From Melampsora larici-populina 98AG31 (lineage: Eukaryota > Basidiomycota > Pucciniomycetes > Pucciniales > Melampsoraceae), in assembly GCF_000204055.1 (NCBI RefSeq), contig NW_006768817.1:599437-663436 (forward strand): a stretch of DNA of 64,000 bases, given 5' to 3'. The position numbers and the translations under genes were made by a program. Position 1 is the first letter of the stretch, and each line of letters starts with the position of its first letter. The notes below the pieces were generated by a model, which saw nothing but the letters and a program-made list of their open reading frames with translations, made no database searches and was not told the DNA's origin. Below are positions 34,705 to 46,772 of this stretch, in pieces.

Positions 34705-36118
34705 GGTTTATCAAGAGTTGGATGTTTGACTTTGTACGCTAAGCAGTCTTTTTTTGATGATGATTCTGAGAGTCTGAACTTATGTTAGCTGACGATATAG
34801 TTGGTATCCTTAGTTTATGTATGATTAGTTTCAGTAGTTGTGTATTTGTGTAAGTAAAAGGGAAAGTTCTTGATGAAAGTGATGATACAAAAGTCAAGTT
34901 GGTTGATATCTCAAAAGAAGGAGAATGACCAATCAAGTCAAGCTATGATGTGATGTGGTTCTTAAAGCGGTCATGAAATTTTCTGGATTTTCTTCAAAGT
35001 TCATGGCTCTGCCCCAGGGCTGAAAACCCATATTACAGTATGTAATGACATCCACGTGACATGCTCAGTGGTGAATCCCTCCTGATCACGCTGATATTTA
35101 ACATCTTCTTCAGGTTCACTCATGATCGCCACCCTTAAACCCTTGACTATTCACTTTTTCACAACAGACTCGTCATCATACCCAACATGTGATCACCAAC
35201 CTGACATACTGATTTACTGATACAAATCACAAGGCGTTGAAGAACCTGTGGAAATGAGTTGTGACACGGCATATGATCACATGCCTGGAATGTTCCTTGC
35301 ACCACTTTCTGAATAGTGTATCTCAAGAGTAAAGAACAAACCCTTGACTAACCTCGAGCCTCACACGAATATCTCAAATTTAGTACCATTTCATTTCTCA
35401 CATAACACACGGAGCCATAGTTGGACCACTATAGCCAACCTTCTATGTGTTCACATGAATGAAAAGGTGTTGAGTTCTACATACATTACGAAGTAAATTC
35501 TAGGGATCAGAACCAGTGGTAAAAGTCATGGAAACCCCAGAAGTCCAGGTTAAATTCTCAGGAAAGCTCAAGAGATAGTCATTGAGTTAAGTTTCACCCT
35601 CAAGTCGATTTGTTTTGATTGACTAACTGTAAAGAATAGACTCGACATAAGTAGAGATTGATGTGACAATAAAATCATCAGCACGCATGAGGTACTCGAG
35701 AAATGGATAAAGTTCCCTGAAAGGCACGTGTTTCTTGTCCACTGATTCTTGGATTCTTACAGGAGCCACAGCCAAGAGTAAGTCAGAATGAGGATCTTAA
35801 TGGGGCACTTGTTGCTGATCCAGAGATCAGTTTATAGGATCAAGTGATTAAAAAGAATGATACCCAGATCATTTTTTTCAAGATTGAAACATCACTGCTG
35901 AAGATAAAAAAGCACAGAGTGAAAGTGAAATATATACAATTATTTGGAAACTAGAATGCTCATAAACAGAAAGATACAAAAGAGTGAACTTCATAAAAAT
36001 CGAGAAGAGTGAATCAATAGGATTTCACAGTTTAGCCAATAACGGTGAACTGGAAGGTTGAGAAGGACTTATTGAAATCGAGCATCTGTTCAAAGATGTT
36101 TAAACAACCACAACAATT
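34705..36118. other. Intergenic
   Basis: Contains the promoter of the AMP deaminase gene (next to 34704) and the 3' flank of the minus-strand gene at 36119. I see no further gene, repeat or RNA. Confidence 0.5.
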
Positions 36119-37052
36119 TCAAGGATGTGGAAGGAGTACTCGGAAGCTCAATTTAGATTGAGAAGGTGTAGTAGCATGACGAGAAGGATTCTTGTACGTC
36201 GATCCAAACGTCTTCTCAGTATCCCGTCGATTCGAAGCACCAAATCCAAAGTTTGATTCCTTAGGTTTGTTAAACCAATTTTGAAGTTTAGTTGAAGGAG
36301 TATGGGTTGAAAGATCAGTTTCGGACCGTTTAGGTGGTCGACGAGCTGGGAATTGAAAAGCTTTTCTCATGGAAGAAGTCGGTTTCGGATTAGATGAATG
36401 ATCTTCATACTTACGGTACGGATCATCGGACGTGCCAAGTAAGCTTTGAGAATCGTCTGTTATCATACCTGACCATGGTCTGTCATATAGCTCAACTGGT
36501 GCAAGCAACCTACGTGGTTCTTCGGGATCTACTGGAAAGTTGAAGACAAAATATCAGTAACATGATCCTCAGGAAAAACATATCAAGTAGAAGAGTTAAC
36601 ATACGTGTTTTCTGCCTTCGCTTCCTTGGCCCTTCGATTGTACGAGAAGTGCTGGGTGGGTTTAATGTCTCGGATTCAATGAGCGGTTGTCTCTCATCAA
36701 GTTTACATTGATCTAGACTGAAGATGTGATCAGCTTGAACGGTATGGTTCCGATTAGTAAGATCAGTCGAACGTTTTTGAGAATGAAATCGACTCAAAGG
36801 AACATATCCTTCAGCCAAAGCAGTTGCCGGTCCTAATGGTTCATCTGGATAAATCTCAAATGACGTACCCCAGAGTGAACCCGATTCATCACTTTCTGAA
36901 TCCGATCCTCTACGTACTTTTCGAATTTGATTACCGATCCAATTCACAGCTTTATTGGAGCCTGTGCCAAGCTTCTCTCGTAAGGCAGGAATCGCATCAG
37001 TCGATATCTTTCGGCGGTGACTGAGACGAGTGCGAGTTAAGTCTTCTAGCAT
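36119..37052 (-). CDS. Hypothetical basic/Ser-rich protein
   Basis: Two exons, minus strand: 37052-36605 and 36531-36119, joined across a 73-bp intron (GTATGT...TTCCAG) in phase; 286 aa. The N-terminal third is basic (TRTRLSHRRKISTDA, WIGNQIRKVRRGSDSESD). It is followed by LWGTSFEIYPDEPLGPATAL, a segment that looks conserved in composition and could bind a partner, then disordered sequence rich in Ser, Pro and charged residues, with RKRRQKTR and ARRPPKRSETDLS motifs. No domain, signal peptide or membrane segment. Function unknown. Confidence 0.6.
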
Positions 37053-38123
37053 TTCACAGTTCGAGTTAAGGTGGTTGAGTTGTGGAAGATATAGGTAGAG
37101 ATAGGGTTCCTAAATTTTGCAAGGTATATTGAGGGTGAAAAAAATATAAAGGTTGAGGTTTGAAAGCAATTGAGGAATTATGAGGTTGTGGGAAGTGGGG
37201 AGTACGACACGGAACGTTTAACGAGCCGAATCATTCAAAGGTCATGATGATTCGAATTGTGTGTGTTTGCTTTCTGGAGCATTTGACTACGAGCGAATGC
37301 CAAAGCGATTAGAAAATCGGAAAAGATAATACACACTTTCCCAAAAGTTGAACAACATTTTGGACAGTCAGGCTTTTGGTTCCAGGAGTCATTGGCATTC
37401 CCATGCCTCCTTTCGGTGTTTTCCTACGAAACTCCTTTCTACAAACACAACGTATGTGCTCCAGTCTCTAGAGGCGAATCATATTGTTCGCTGTCACGAT
37501 TGATCTCCGCCGAGTGATCATCTCATGACTTAAGCATGAGGGAATTCATAGATCACATGTATATCAAGTTGCTGTATAGAGTGGTGTGGATGTTGAGCCC
37601 GAGTTCAGGTACTTTCTTCCTCCATCAAGAATCTGGATGAAATTAGTGGTCCGTCCCAATGTCATATGGACTTTTCTCACATGTGATGATGACTTTTCGA
37701 AAAGCAAATTCAAGAGTATTTTTCATTTCTTGGAAAATAAAATCGAATCGAGTGAATTCTAGAAGTGAGAGACAAAAGCAGAACGCCTTTGAGATGAGCC
37801 ATTTAAGCTTAAATTTAGAGATATGTATACTTAATTAAGTTGTAATTAAGGGTTAAATGGTTTAAAACTGTCATCGGTGGTGGGTTGTGAAGTGAATTGA
37901 TCGAATATGTAAATCCCGATGACGATCAAATGAAGAACCTTTGATGTTTTCTGATAAACTCCTTTCTTTCTTTCTTTCTTTGATTGATTGATTGATTCCC
38001 CTTTCTCATTAAATGACTTCAACTCATCTTCAACTCATTCAAAACATTTCAACCTCAATCAAATAACAATCCATCAACCAACCAATCAACCGAACCATCA
38101 ACTCATCTCATCAATTCATCAAG
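37053..38123. other. Intergenic, divergent promoters
   Basis: The region separates divergently transcribed genes (37052 minus, 38124 plus). A pyrimidine microsatellite CTTTCTTTCTTTCTTTGATTGATTGATTG lies at about 37967-37996, and a CAACTCATC/TTCAACTCATTC-rich leader runs up to the ATG at 38124. Confidence 0.5.
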
Positions 38124-39670
38124 ATGGGTTTCTTATCACTTTTCAAATCAAACCAATTATCTAACTCTCCTGATGCATTTGAAAAAGAATTGGCTCAATT
38201 AGAACTCAAAATCGAAAGACATCAAGATAGATTACAAGCTATCAAAGAACGTGAAATCTCTACTACCTTTAATGTTACTACTTATTCTTTATTGTTTTGG
38301 TCTGCTTATTCCGCACTTTGGTATATGGGATGGGGTTGGTCATATTGGAAAACATCATTAAATCATCAAGATGAATCTCATCAAACTAATTCTATTAATC
38401 AAATCTTGGAAATCACTCCCATCATCTTGATTCCGATTGGGTAAGTCATTTGATCTTCATCTCTCTTTGAATCACTTCATCCTTATGTGATTTAATTTTT
38501 TTTTTTAAAAAAATAGGTTAATCTTTACAAGACAACTTTTTCAATCTTGGTATACTCACAAACATGAATCTGAACAACTTCAATTACGTCAACTTCAAAA
38601 ACAATTAAGGGAAAAGGTTGAAGAGCTTAAAAAGAAGACATCATATTATACGACTCGTGAATTGTTGGAAAGATATGATGATAAGCTAAAAACTTCGAAT
38701 GTTTGTCTTTCGATTCATTTTACTGACTCAAACCTACCATCTCGAATTGTACTGAAGCCTGATTTTCTTGTCTTTTCTAGAACCCATTGAACAGAAAGAT
38801 GGGTGACCGTCCATCACCAATGTCAACCCCTGATACTCTTCGACAACGTCATCCTCCCTCAACCCACTCACCCGCACCTCCTAACTCACAACCTCCTAAC
38901 TCGATGCCTTCCATCAAACCGCCACCAAGCCAACCACGAGGTTCTCCATCAGTTCCTTCGCCCGCAGGCAGTCAAAGAGGATGGGCTGATCGGTTTGCCG
39001 AGGCTTTATTAGGTGATGATGAAGCTAAACCTGAAACGAAATATGCTTTGATATGTAAGAGGTGTTTTAACCATAACGGATTAGTGAGACAAGAAGAATT
39101 AGATTCGATTCGTAAGAAAACCTTCCGCTTTGTGATATAGGATAGATTTGAATGTGAATTGATTTGAATGACAATCTTGGAAATCTTTTCTTAGAATATG
39201 TGTGTCCTAAATGTGGAACATTCAATCCTGCGAAGGTTCCTCGATCTCATTCACCAGCTGGAGACGGTTTACCTCGAAGTGCTTCTGCTCATCCATCTTA
39301 TGGTCGATCATCTCTAGATCCTTTTAAAGCTACTTTTGCTCATCCTACATCCACGATAGATGAGCAAACGGGTGAAGATGGGGGTGGGAGATACCTTAAG
39401 GCTTCGAAACCGGCTTATTCACGGAAATCACTTGGAATCACCCCTTCAGCATCATCTGATCGGATCGCATTGAAACAACAGAAGAGAAGTGTCAGTTCGA
39501 CTTTACATGACAAGACTACTACGATAAGAGAACCAGTGGAAGAAGAAGAACCGGTGGAAGAAGAAGAACCCACTCAATTTGATTCAGGCCATAGTGATTC
39601 TTCCGAGTCCCGACCCGAAGATTCTAAAGACCCTCGACCTACTCGTCACTCTGATGTCTCTGACGAATGA
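38124..39670 (+). CDS. LNP1: Lunapark (ER three-way junction protein)
   Basis: Four exons: 38124-38440, 38517-38700, 38781-39111, 39195-39670; 435 aa. Lunapark proteins sit in the ER membrane and stabilise three-way tubule junctions, acting against atlastin/Sey1. The N-terminus is a short amphipathic/myristoylation-like MGFLSLF followed by a coiled coil (FEKELAQLELKIERHQDRL), then two hydrophobic segments (about residues 54-75 and 96-115) and another coiled coil (QLQLRQLQKQLREKVEEL). The diagnostic zinc finger is split across intron 3: YALICKRCFNHNG and, 24 residues on, YVCPKCGTFNP. A Ser/Glu-rich tail with EEEPVEEEEP ends the protein, as in animal homologues. All splice phases agree. Confidence 0.92.
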
Positions 39671-40479
39671 ACGATGCAGCGCTCACAAAAAAACAAATAA
39701 TAAGATCGGTACTGAATATATATCCAACCTTGATAGACTTTCAATTAATTCATTGAAACTGGTAACCTCAATGATTTTCGTATCTATAGCTAATCTAATT
39801 CACATTGCTAGTCTTTCTCTCGGAGTTTTATTAAGTCATGAAAAAAAAAACATTTTTTTGGGAAAGTGAAGCATTTACAGTTTATGATATAAAGATATAG
39901 CTTATTACTCTTTTTTCTGATTAATCTTGAGTGACGGAGTGTTCCTTAGTTTGCTTTGCTTTTGTTTGTTTGTTTGTTTATACTTTATCAAAAAAATAAG
40001 ATGGATGTATATAAATTTTTAAGAGATAGGAGACAATCATTGCGCAACACTTAACTTATATAGATTTGGGTATAGATTTTCTTTGAAAAGAAGTCTGGCT
40101 ATCATGATAAAGAATTGGTTTGATTGGTGAGTGAGATGGGATCACTCAAGGGTAAACCTTTAAGCCTGGTGATGATTCGGTGCTCGAACTTCTGCCTCCA
40201 AGGTTTGGGATATCCCGTCTGGAGTTTTCAAAGCAAGTTGAGGTGCCATGTAGACCAAAAAGAGCGTTGAACCGAGAAATGTGTGAAATGACACGTGAAA
40301 GGGACTGGCGAACTTGTGAACTGGCGAATACAGCCAGAATGATCAATCGGGATTGTGCAAACTTAAATCCGTTAACTGGAGTTTAGTCGAAACATTTAGT
40401 CCACCACCACTCAACCACCTCGTCATCGTCACATCATCAAGACCTGTAAACTGAGAAGACCTTCCTTTGCTTCAATCAA
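39671..40479. other. Intergenic
   Basis: Holds the Lunapark 3' region with a TTTGTTTGTTTGTTT run near 39962 and the coactosin promoter. An ORF at 40180-40386 has no support. Confidence 0.5.
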
Positions 40480-41436
40480 ATGGCCAACGTACAAGACCCA
40501 GCTATTCAGGCCGGTGAGCCATTTTTAAATCATTCAAAACAGTCTTTCTTTATGAAGATGTATGACTCGGATTTCTAATACAAGATGATGATGATTTGTA
40601 GCATATGACGATGTAAGGAATGATAAAACCACCTCGAACTGGTTTGTAGTTTTTCTTAAACCTTACCACTAAATTGAACAATCAATCATCTTAAGAAAGT
40701 TACTCATCTAAATGCCATTTGTGTTTTTTTACGTCTTAAAATCGGTTTGATTGTCAGTTAGGCTTTTGTTGAATTATGAATCGGAGAAAAGTGATAAACT
40801 TTTACTTAGTGAGATTGGGAATGGTGGATTAGATGAATTGAAAGATAAATTAGAAGCTTCTAAGGCTTCATTTGTTTATTCTAGAATTGTTGAGTGTTAT
40901 TATTTATTTATTTTTGATTCTCTACATCATAAATGTTTCGGATGTTGATGGTTGATTCTTTTTTTTCTTTTTGGAACGGTTTTGGTATTGATGATTTCAT
41001 GGTTTCTTTCACCAACTTGATATGGGTTGGATATTCATGGATTCGATTCGATGTAGACTTATGCTAACGATAAAGAATCACAACGTCATAAATTCGTTTT
41101 AATCATTTGGATAGGATCAGATGTGAAAGTGATGCGTAAAGCTAAACTTAGTGTTCATACGGCAGACGTTAAGACGGTCTTACGTCAATTCAGTATTGAA
41201 GTATATATATTCTACTTTATCTTGTGAAATGATTGATGGGTTTTGATTGAGTTTGATGTGTTTGTTTGGTTTAGGTGCCTGCGAATTCTTTCGATGATCT
41301 TAATGAAGAAGATATCGTGACTAGGTTAAGGAAAGTAAGTCGGTTTAGATAAACACATCTGATCAATTTACTCTCAATTGCTGAATCATAATGATCATGG
41401 TTATAGGCCGGAGGTGCATCCTATGATAAAGCCTGA
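40480..41436 (+). CDS. Coactosin-like actin-binding protein (ADF-H domain)
   Basis: Six exons: 40480-40513, 40602-40641, 40762-40888, 41057-41200, 41275-41334, 41407-41436; 144 aa, the usual coactosin size (human COTL1 142). A single ADF-H domain spans the protein: AYDDVRNDKTTSNWLLLNYE, GGLDELKDKL, FVYSRI, then KFVLIIWIGSDVKVMRKAKLS, VKTVLRQFSIEV and a closing EEDIVTRLRKAGGASYD, the C-terminal pattern typical of coactosin rather than cofilin. Coactosins bind F-actin side-on and protect it from capping. The short first two exons (34 and 40 nt) were placed by phase and fit the domain. Confidence 0.9.
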
Positions 41437-42747
41437 TCAAGAAATCACTTACTGCTTTCGAGTGGTTTTGATCATAAGCTTGGTTCGGATCTTGGTATTT
41501 TCAAATCAAGTTTGTATAGATGGATGTTGTTGTATTTGTTTTTAGTACAGCTAGTATCAGTTTAGAGTAAAGTTTGATGGAATTCATCTTCAGATCGTAA
41601 CCTAATTTGTCAAGTACTGTCTGCACTCATTTTAACATTTGTGATGGTCTTATTCGGCTTGGGTATTGCTCATGAATCATTACTTTGATTATGTCTCTCT
41701 CTCATTCTTGCTAACTGATAGTTAAGAAGTTGTTTAGTGATAAGGCATGTGAAGGACATCTTTGTTCCACGGTCTGATTACCACAGACGCCCTGATCATA
41801 CTCTGGCATTTTGTTGACGTCTGGGTTGATCTTTAAAGAGAAAAAATGGGAAGACAGCCGGTCTATGAAAGAGATGTACGCTAAAGTATACATCTTGTTT
41901 TGGATTTAACGATATCAAAGATCAACCTTCAAACTTTGATTTAAACCCTCTCTTGCCATTCACATGTTACGATTTTTCAGACATCATGATCATGGTCGGA
42001 GGATGATGGGCTGAGAGACCGTCTAACTTAATTCCCTACAATCTACCAATGTTTGAATTGATAAAATAAAGCCTCTTCGATGTTGATTAGGCTCATGTTT
42101 TTCAAAAACACATTGTTTGACTTGTGCTGAATAACTGCTGGCATCTTCTACTTTTGAGATTTACCTGTTGTATTTTATATTCAACTCTTTACTTAACAGG
42201 TCAATGGTTTTCTGTGGTTGTATGATATATCTGTTCTTCATCAGCGTAGATGAAATGGCTTGGGCTTGATATCATGTGAGCTACCCTGATCCTGATGATC
42301 ATTGAAGTTGATTGATATGATATCACTTGACTTGCTACGGCTGAAGCGATCATCAGGAACCGAGTCATGCTTTAAAAATTCGATCAATTCAAGGACTTGC
42401 TGTGATTTTGATGAAAAATTGAGACAATCATCAAGGATGAGTTCAAAACTGACGAGCTTATCAATAAGACAAAACAAGGGCAAAGATGCTGTGATGTTTG
42501 AGATTGATGAATTTCTCAAATTGGTAAAATAAAATCAGATTCTCTTTCCCCTTTTACCTACTTAAGAAATCTATTCACCTTCCCTGAAATAAAAGTTTGT
42601 ATCACTCTTCTTCCCTTTTTGCTTCATTGACCAACGCAAATATTTAAATATTTCCTTCTCAATCAAATTTTATATCTTTTGTCTCGCCTTTTTCGAAATT
42701 CGTCTCTTCACTTTCGTTCCAAAAACCAAGACTTTAGAATTTTTAAA
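41437..42747. other. Intergenic, with a doubtful minus-strand ORF
   Basis: A 92-codon minus-strand ORF (42519-42241) has a hydrophobic/acidic composition (LFCLIDKLVSFELILDDCL) and might be a real small gene, but nothing else supports it. The last 200 bp form the promoter of the PLAC8 gene. Confidence 0.35.
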
Positions 42748-43854
42748 ATGGAAATCACCCCCGTCAAACCCATTAGTAATACTGAGCGTGTAGAAACCCC
42801 TCCGACTTATAATCAAGACACCAAAACTAATCAACCTGTTTGTCATCTTTCTGACTTCTTTTTTTCTCAAATTCTTTGATCGAGGAGATGAGGTGCATCC
42901 TTAGACAAAGCTAACCCTTGATTCATATTTTTAGGCCTACCAGGTTCCCATGAGCATGAACCAGCCTCAAGTTGAAAAAACGTGCTTACAGCGTATGAGA
43001 CCCGAGACGCGACAGACGCGACCATGGCGTCATGGATTGTGTCAATGTCATCAAGAGTGTGGTACTTGTTGTTTATCGTTCTGGTGCCCTTGTATGGTCA
43101 GTCCTTCCTTCAAACGAATCAAATGAATCCCCCTCGGTTCTTTTGGAAGTAATCAATTTGATTTTGTTGGTTTCTGGGTGGGATCAAGGTTTATGGAAGA
43201 AATCATTCTAGATTAAATCATATGAAGATGCATAATCAACGTGAGCTTCCAAAACTCTCTCAATAAATTACATATCTTTGACGATGATGTCTGATTCTTG
43301 TATAATTGTCTTTCTGATACAGCACACCCGACCGGTGGAGATCCTTGCGGTCCAATGTCTTGGCTCTTTACTGCCGTGAATTGCACCTTTGGCGTAGGGT
43401 AAGTGTGCCAGATATTCCTTCTACGTCACTGATTCAATTGTGTTCTCTTCTAAGTTTGAATCTTCTTTGGGATTTGGATATATAGATGGATACTTCAGTT
43501 CCTTCAACGCAGTGAAACTCGCGATAGATACTTGATTGAGGGTAATACATTTGGTGGTACGTTGATAACCCTTTTACGCAATTCTCACAACACTATCACA
43601 TTCAGAGATTATCTCTCAATATACCAAGTTCTGATCCCTTCAAACTGATGATGTTTCACTCCTTTCAAAAGATTTCTGCGGAGCGCTTTGTTGCATGTGC
43701 CTTCAACAAGTTCAAGAATCACGAGAGTTACAGGTTAGCAAATCTAGGAGAGTCTCAAAGAAGATAAAAGGTCATCCGATACTGATTTGTACTTGGATCG
43801 TTTCATTCACAGGAAGAAGAAAGTCTCATGATGGGAGTTCCTGCACAAGTATGA
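42748..43854 (+). CDS. PLAC8-family cysteine-rich protein
   Basis: Seven exons: 42748-42837, 42935-43096, 43189-43240, 43323-43398, 43486-43556, 43672-43733, 43813-43854; 184 aa. PLAC8 (Cys-rich) hallmarks: HGLCQCHQECGTCCLSFWCPC followed by YGRNHSRL, a hydrophobic middle (SWLFTAVNCTFGVGWILQ), RYLIEGNTFGDFCGALCC and MCLQQVQESREL. PLAC8 proteins are membrane-associated; plant and fungal members influence metal (Cd, Zn) tolerance, Ca2+ influx or organ size, so a plasma-membrane role is likely but not shown here. The N-terminal 50 residues are Pro/Thr-rich and disordered. Two acceptors end AAG rather than CAG/TAG (before exons 3 and 6), but phase and domain continuity support them. Confidence 0.88.
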
Positions 43855-44405
43855 TTAACAGGCAAAACGGATGGATCACTCTATTTCAAATTAGTGTACT
43901 CCTGTAGGAAACACACGTAACATTATTTTGAGCCATTTGGCGTGGTTTCCTTTTGAAGGAGTTTATATCGTTGTTCGAAAATTTGTGGTATTCAGTTTGA
44001 GAGTTTTGATTTGGATGTATGAATATGTCTTCATTGAAAATGTAGTCAAAACAGTTGGTGTGTAAACTAAGCGTCAGTTGGTCTCGTATGACCTTCCGAG
44101 CGCTGATAGGTCAAGTTTTGTGCCAAGTAGATATGAGTTTAGTCATGTCAGATCACAGCTATCATCTGCATGGTGATGTTGGCCGTCTAACCCGCCAGAA
44201 TATGATGGCCATGCAGTCACACAGGCGCGCTTGTTTCGAAGATCACATCTTTGTATCACTCATTCTATATCTTAGTATCTAGTCTCTCGAATCCTCTGAG
44301 TAGAGCACGAGAAAAAGAATCAACTTTAACCATCTGGATTGAAAACTAAGACAGATCAAGGTTTTACACTCAAAGAACAGGGAATGGTATTTTTCTCAAA
44401 GAACA

Positions 44406-44600
44406 CGTAGTGATGCACCAAAGGTCATGGATCCAAAAAGGGCATGGCGTCTCCAACACTCGCCTCCGCCAGGGGTGACTGCCAGGGCTGAGCTTGAGTA
44501 GGATTGCCTTGTCGATTTTCCACGTAAGATGTGCAAAAAAACTTCTACACGGGCTTGCGTGAGGTATGATTACTGACTCAGCTTTAAAAGAATGTGGATT
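44406..44600. promoter_or_regulatory. Upstream region of protease copy 1, repeated before copy 2
   Basis: CATGGATCCAAAAAGGGCAT, CTCCGCCAG, GACTTRYYY and GAATGTGGATTG elements occur here and again, in the same order, at about 46378-46530, upstream of the second protease. The duplication that made the two genes therefore included the promoter. Which part controls transcription is unknown. Confidence 0.55.
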
Positions 44601-44792
44601 GGCAACTTGAAGGCCACGTCGAAAAGGAAACTTGAACTTCTGTCAAGACATATATCGACACTTTCATCTCCCCTTGTCGCAGCAAGAAAGAAAGCGCGAA
44701 CAGGAGCCCGAACTACCTCCACCTCTAAAGTTAGCTCTCCGACCTCAAATTTAAGCTTTCCCGAAAACCAAACCGCCGTGTTAGATAAATAT

Positions 44793-46105
44793 ATGCCAGC
44801 CATTCGCACACATGAAGTTAGGAAAGCCGCTAGAAAGTTGATTCGAAACGCTCGTATCCGAAAGTTTGAATCCCGTAAAAAGACGCAACGAGGACGACTT
44901 CACCCTCGCGTGATCGGAAAGGGATTTGTGAACGTAGGGAATTCTTGCTACATCAATGCAATTTTACAAGCTCTAGTGCATTTGTCACCCTTGGCAGTAG
45001 ATATCAGTGATATTTATCACGAGCCCTCGTCTTGTAAGTGTCTGAGGCTGATCCATCAAATTCATTTCACAATTTTCACACAAAAGTCTCGATATCAGCT
45101 AACACCTTTTCTATGTTGTTCCAGGTGCCCTGCGATTATCTTCCAAGTGGTGTGCAATGTGTGCGTTGCAGTCTTTAGTCATTTCCCGGTATCAATCTTT
45201 CGGGACATCTCGTCGCAAGGTCCCAACTGTTTTTACGAGTCATTTACCAGGTCAGAGATCTTATATTTGTTTCAATGATTGTTGAGCTAACCCTATGTTT
45301 TTATTCAGAATACGCATCATCTCTGACCCCAGGCATGCAAGAAGATGCGCATGAATTCCTTAGTCTAGTTTTGAGTGCGCTTCAGAATGCTGAGCTCGGG
45401 CTTGATGCAATTTCTTTTGGCAAGTCTACTGAGGCTCAACGTGACAAAACCCTCGTCTCACAGCTTTTTGAAGGCACCTTGATACGCGGTATCATATGTT
45501 CTGTTTGCGGTTCTGGTCGCGCTATGACGGAACCCTTTCAAAACGTAGGGTCAGTGAAACGTCTCGCAGATTGATGAACTATCGTGAAAATATGTGTACA
45601 AGTATGCTGACTTTTTGCCACGATCTTCAGCGTTTCCTTGTCATCTCTTACCGTTGAAGAATCAATTAATGGAATGGTGTCAGAAGAAACCATTGACCAC
45701 TATCACTGCGAGGAATGTAATAATAGACAAGAAGCATATAGACGCACAGAATTGCTTTCAGCTCCTCGGGTGCTGATTGCTAACCTCCACAGGTTTTCCG
45801 CTTACGGCGAAAAGGTACATGATCATATTGATCTTTCTACTACTCTGAAGTTAATTTCAACTTCAAATGGTGCAGAAGCTCTATACCAATTACAAGCCGT
45901 TGTTTGTCATACTGGGATGTCTACTCACAATGGACATTATTATACATATGTCAAGGGTTTCAATGGACGATGGTATTTATTGAATGATCATAAAACTACA
46001 CGTGTTGAAGAAGATCAGATGAAGCAGGATCCGGGTTCATATTTACTGTTTTATACCACTGATGTTTCGCGTTTACCGAGCTTTGAATTTCTGCACACCT
46101 TGTAA
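44793..46105 (+). CDS. Ubiquitin-specific protease (C19), tandem copy 1
   Basis: Four exons: 44793-45033, 45125-45250, 45309-45549, 45631-46105; 360 aa. The start at 44793 (MPAIRTHEVRKAARK) is chosen because the neighbouring paralog is conserved from exactly there and has a stop in the frame further upstream; an in-frame ATG at 44592 would add 67 residues. USP landmarks: Cys box GFVNVGNSCYINAILQAL (catalytic Cys about residue 51), PGMQEDAHEFLSL, a zinc-binding pair ICSVCGSG and YHCEECNNRQ, and the His box HNGHYYTYVKGFNGRWYLLNDH. USPs remove ubiquitin from proteins; the arrangement resembles the USP36/42/UBP16-like group (inference). At 360 aa it is nearly a bare catalytic domain. Catalytic residues are intact. 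Confidence 0.9.
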
Positions 46106-46772
46106 CGCATCGATTACACCATATTTCACTGAAAAAATTGACACAGAAGACCGTAGAGATAGCTTCTTCCTGGTATTTTGTTTTCTTGGACCCTGGCACG
46201 AGCAAGAGCAAAATCATTTATTTGAAAACTTTCACTGGTTGGTTGACTGCATTTTTCACCACATACACACTCCGTATAATCAATCGTAGTCTTTCCATTA
46301 TCTTTAAAAGTCTGGGATGACCAACTTTTGCTCATGAATCACACAGCTATTCAAGCTTTTGTAATTCTCGACTATTCCCATGGATCCAAAAAGGGCATCT
46401 CCTTGAACACACACCTCCGCCAGAGCTGGACTTACGTTTGACTTGTCCACACAGGATGTCAGAAAACTTCCTGCCTTGTGTGAGGCATTTTAGAGTGAGT
46501 TATCTTTGAATGAATGTGGATTGACAACTCTTTCTGATCTTCGAATACACCTCGATGAAAAGTAAATCATAAAAGAAGTCGCCTTTGAAGTTGAGAGATT
46601 ATTCGACTTTTGGTCAATTTATAAATCAAACCTTTCATCTCAAGATTTCCTTCATCACAACAAGCAAAAAAGCACAAACTTAAACCCAAATTACATCTAC
46701 GTCTCAACTTACCTCTACAACAATTTGAATTCCGAATCTTTACCAAGGAATAAAATCACAAGCCAATTAACG

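Noticed and set aside
40180..40386. 68-codon ORF upstream of coactosin, overlapping a minus-strand ORF
   Set aside because: Both strands are open by chance; no splice partners, domain or coding bias.
44592..44792. Upstream in-frame ATG for protease copy 1
   Set aside because: The duplicated upstream region of copy 2 has a stop in the matching frame, and conservation between copies starts at MPAIR, so the ATG at 44793 is preferred.
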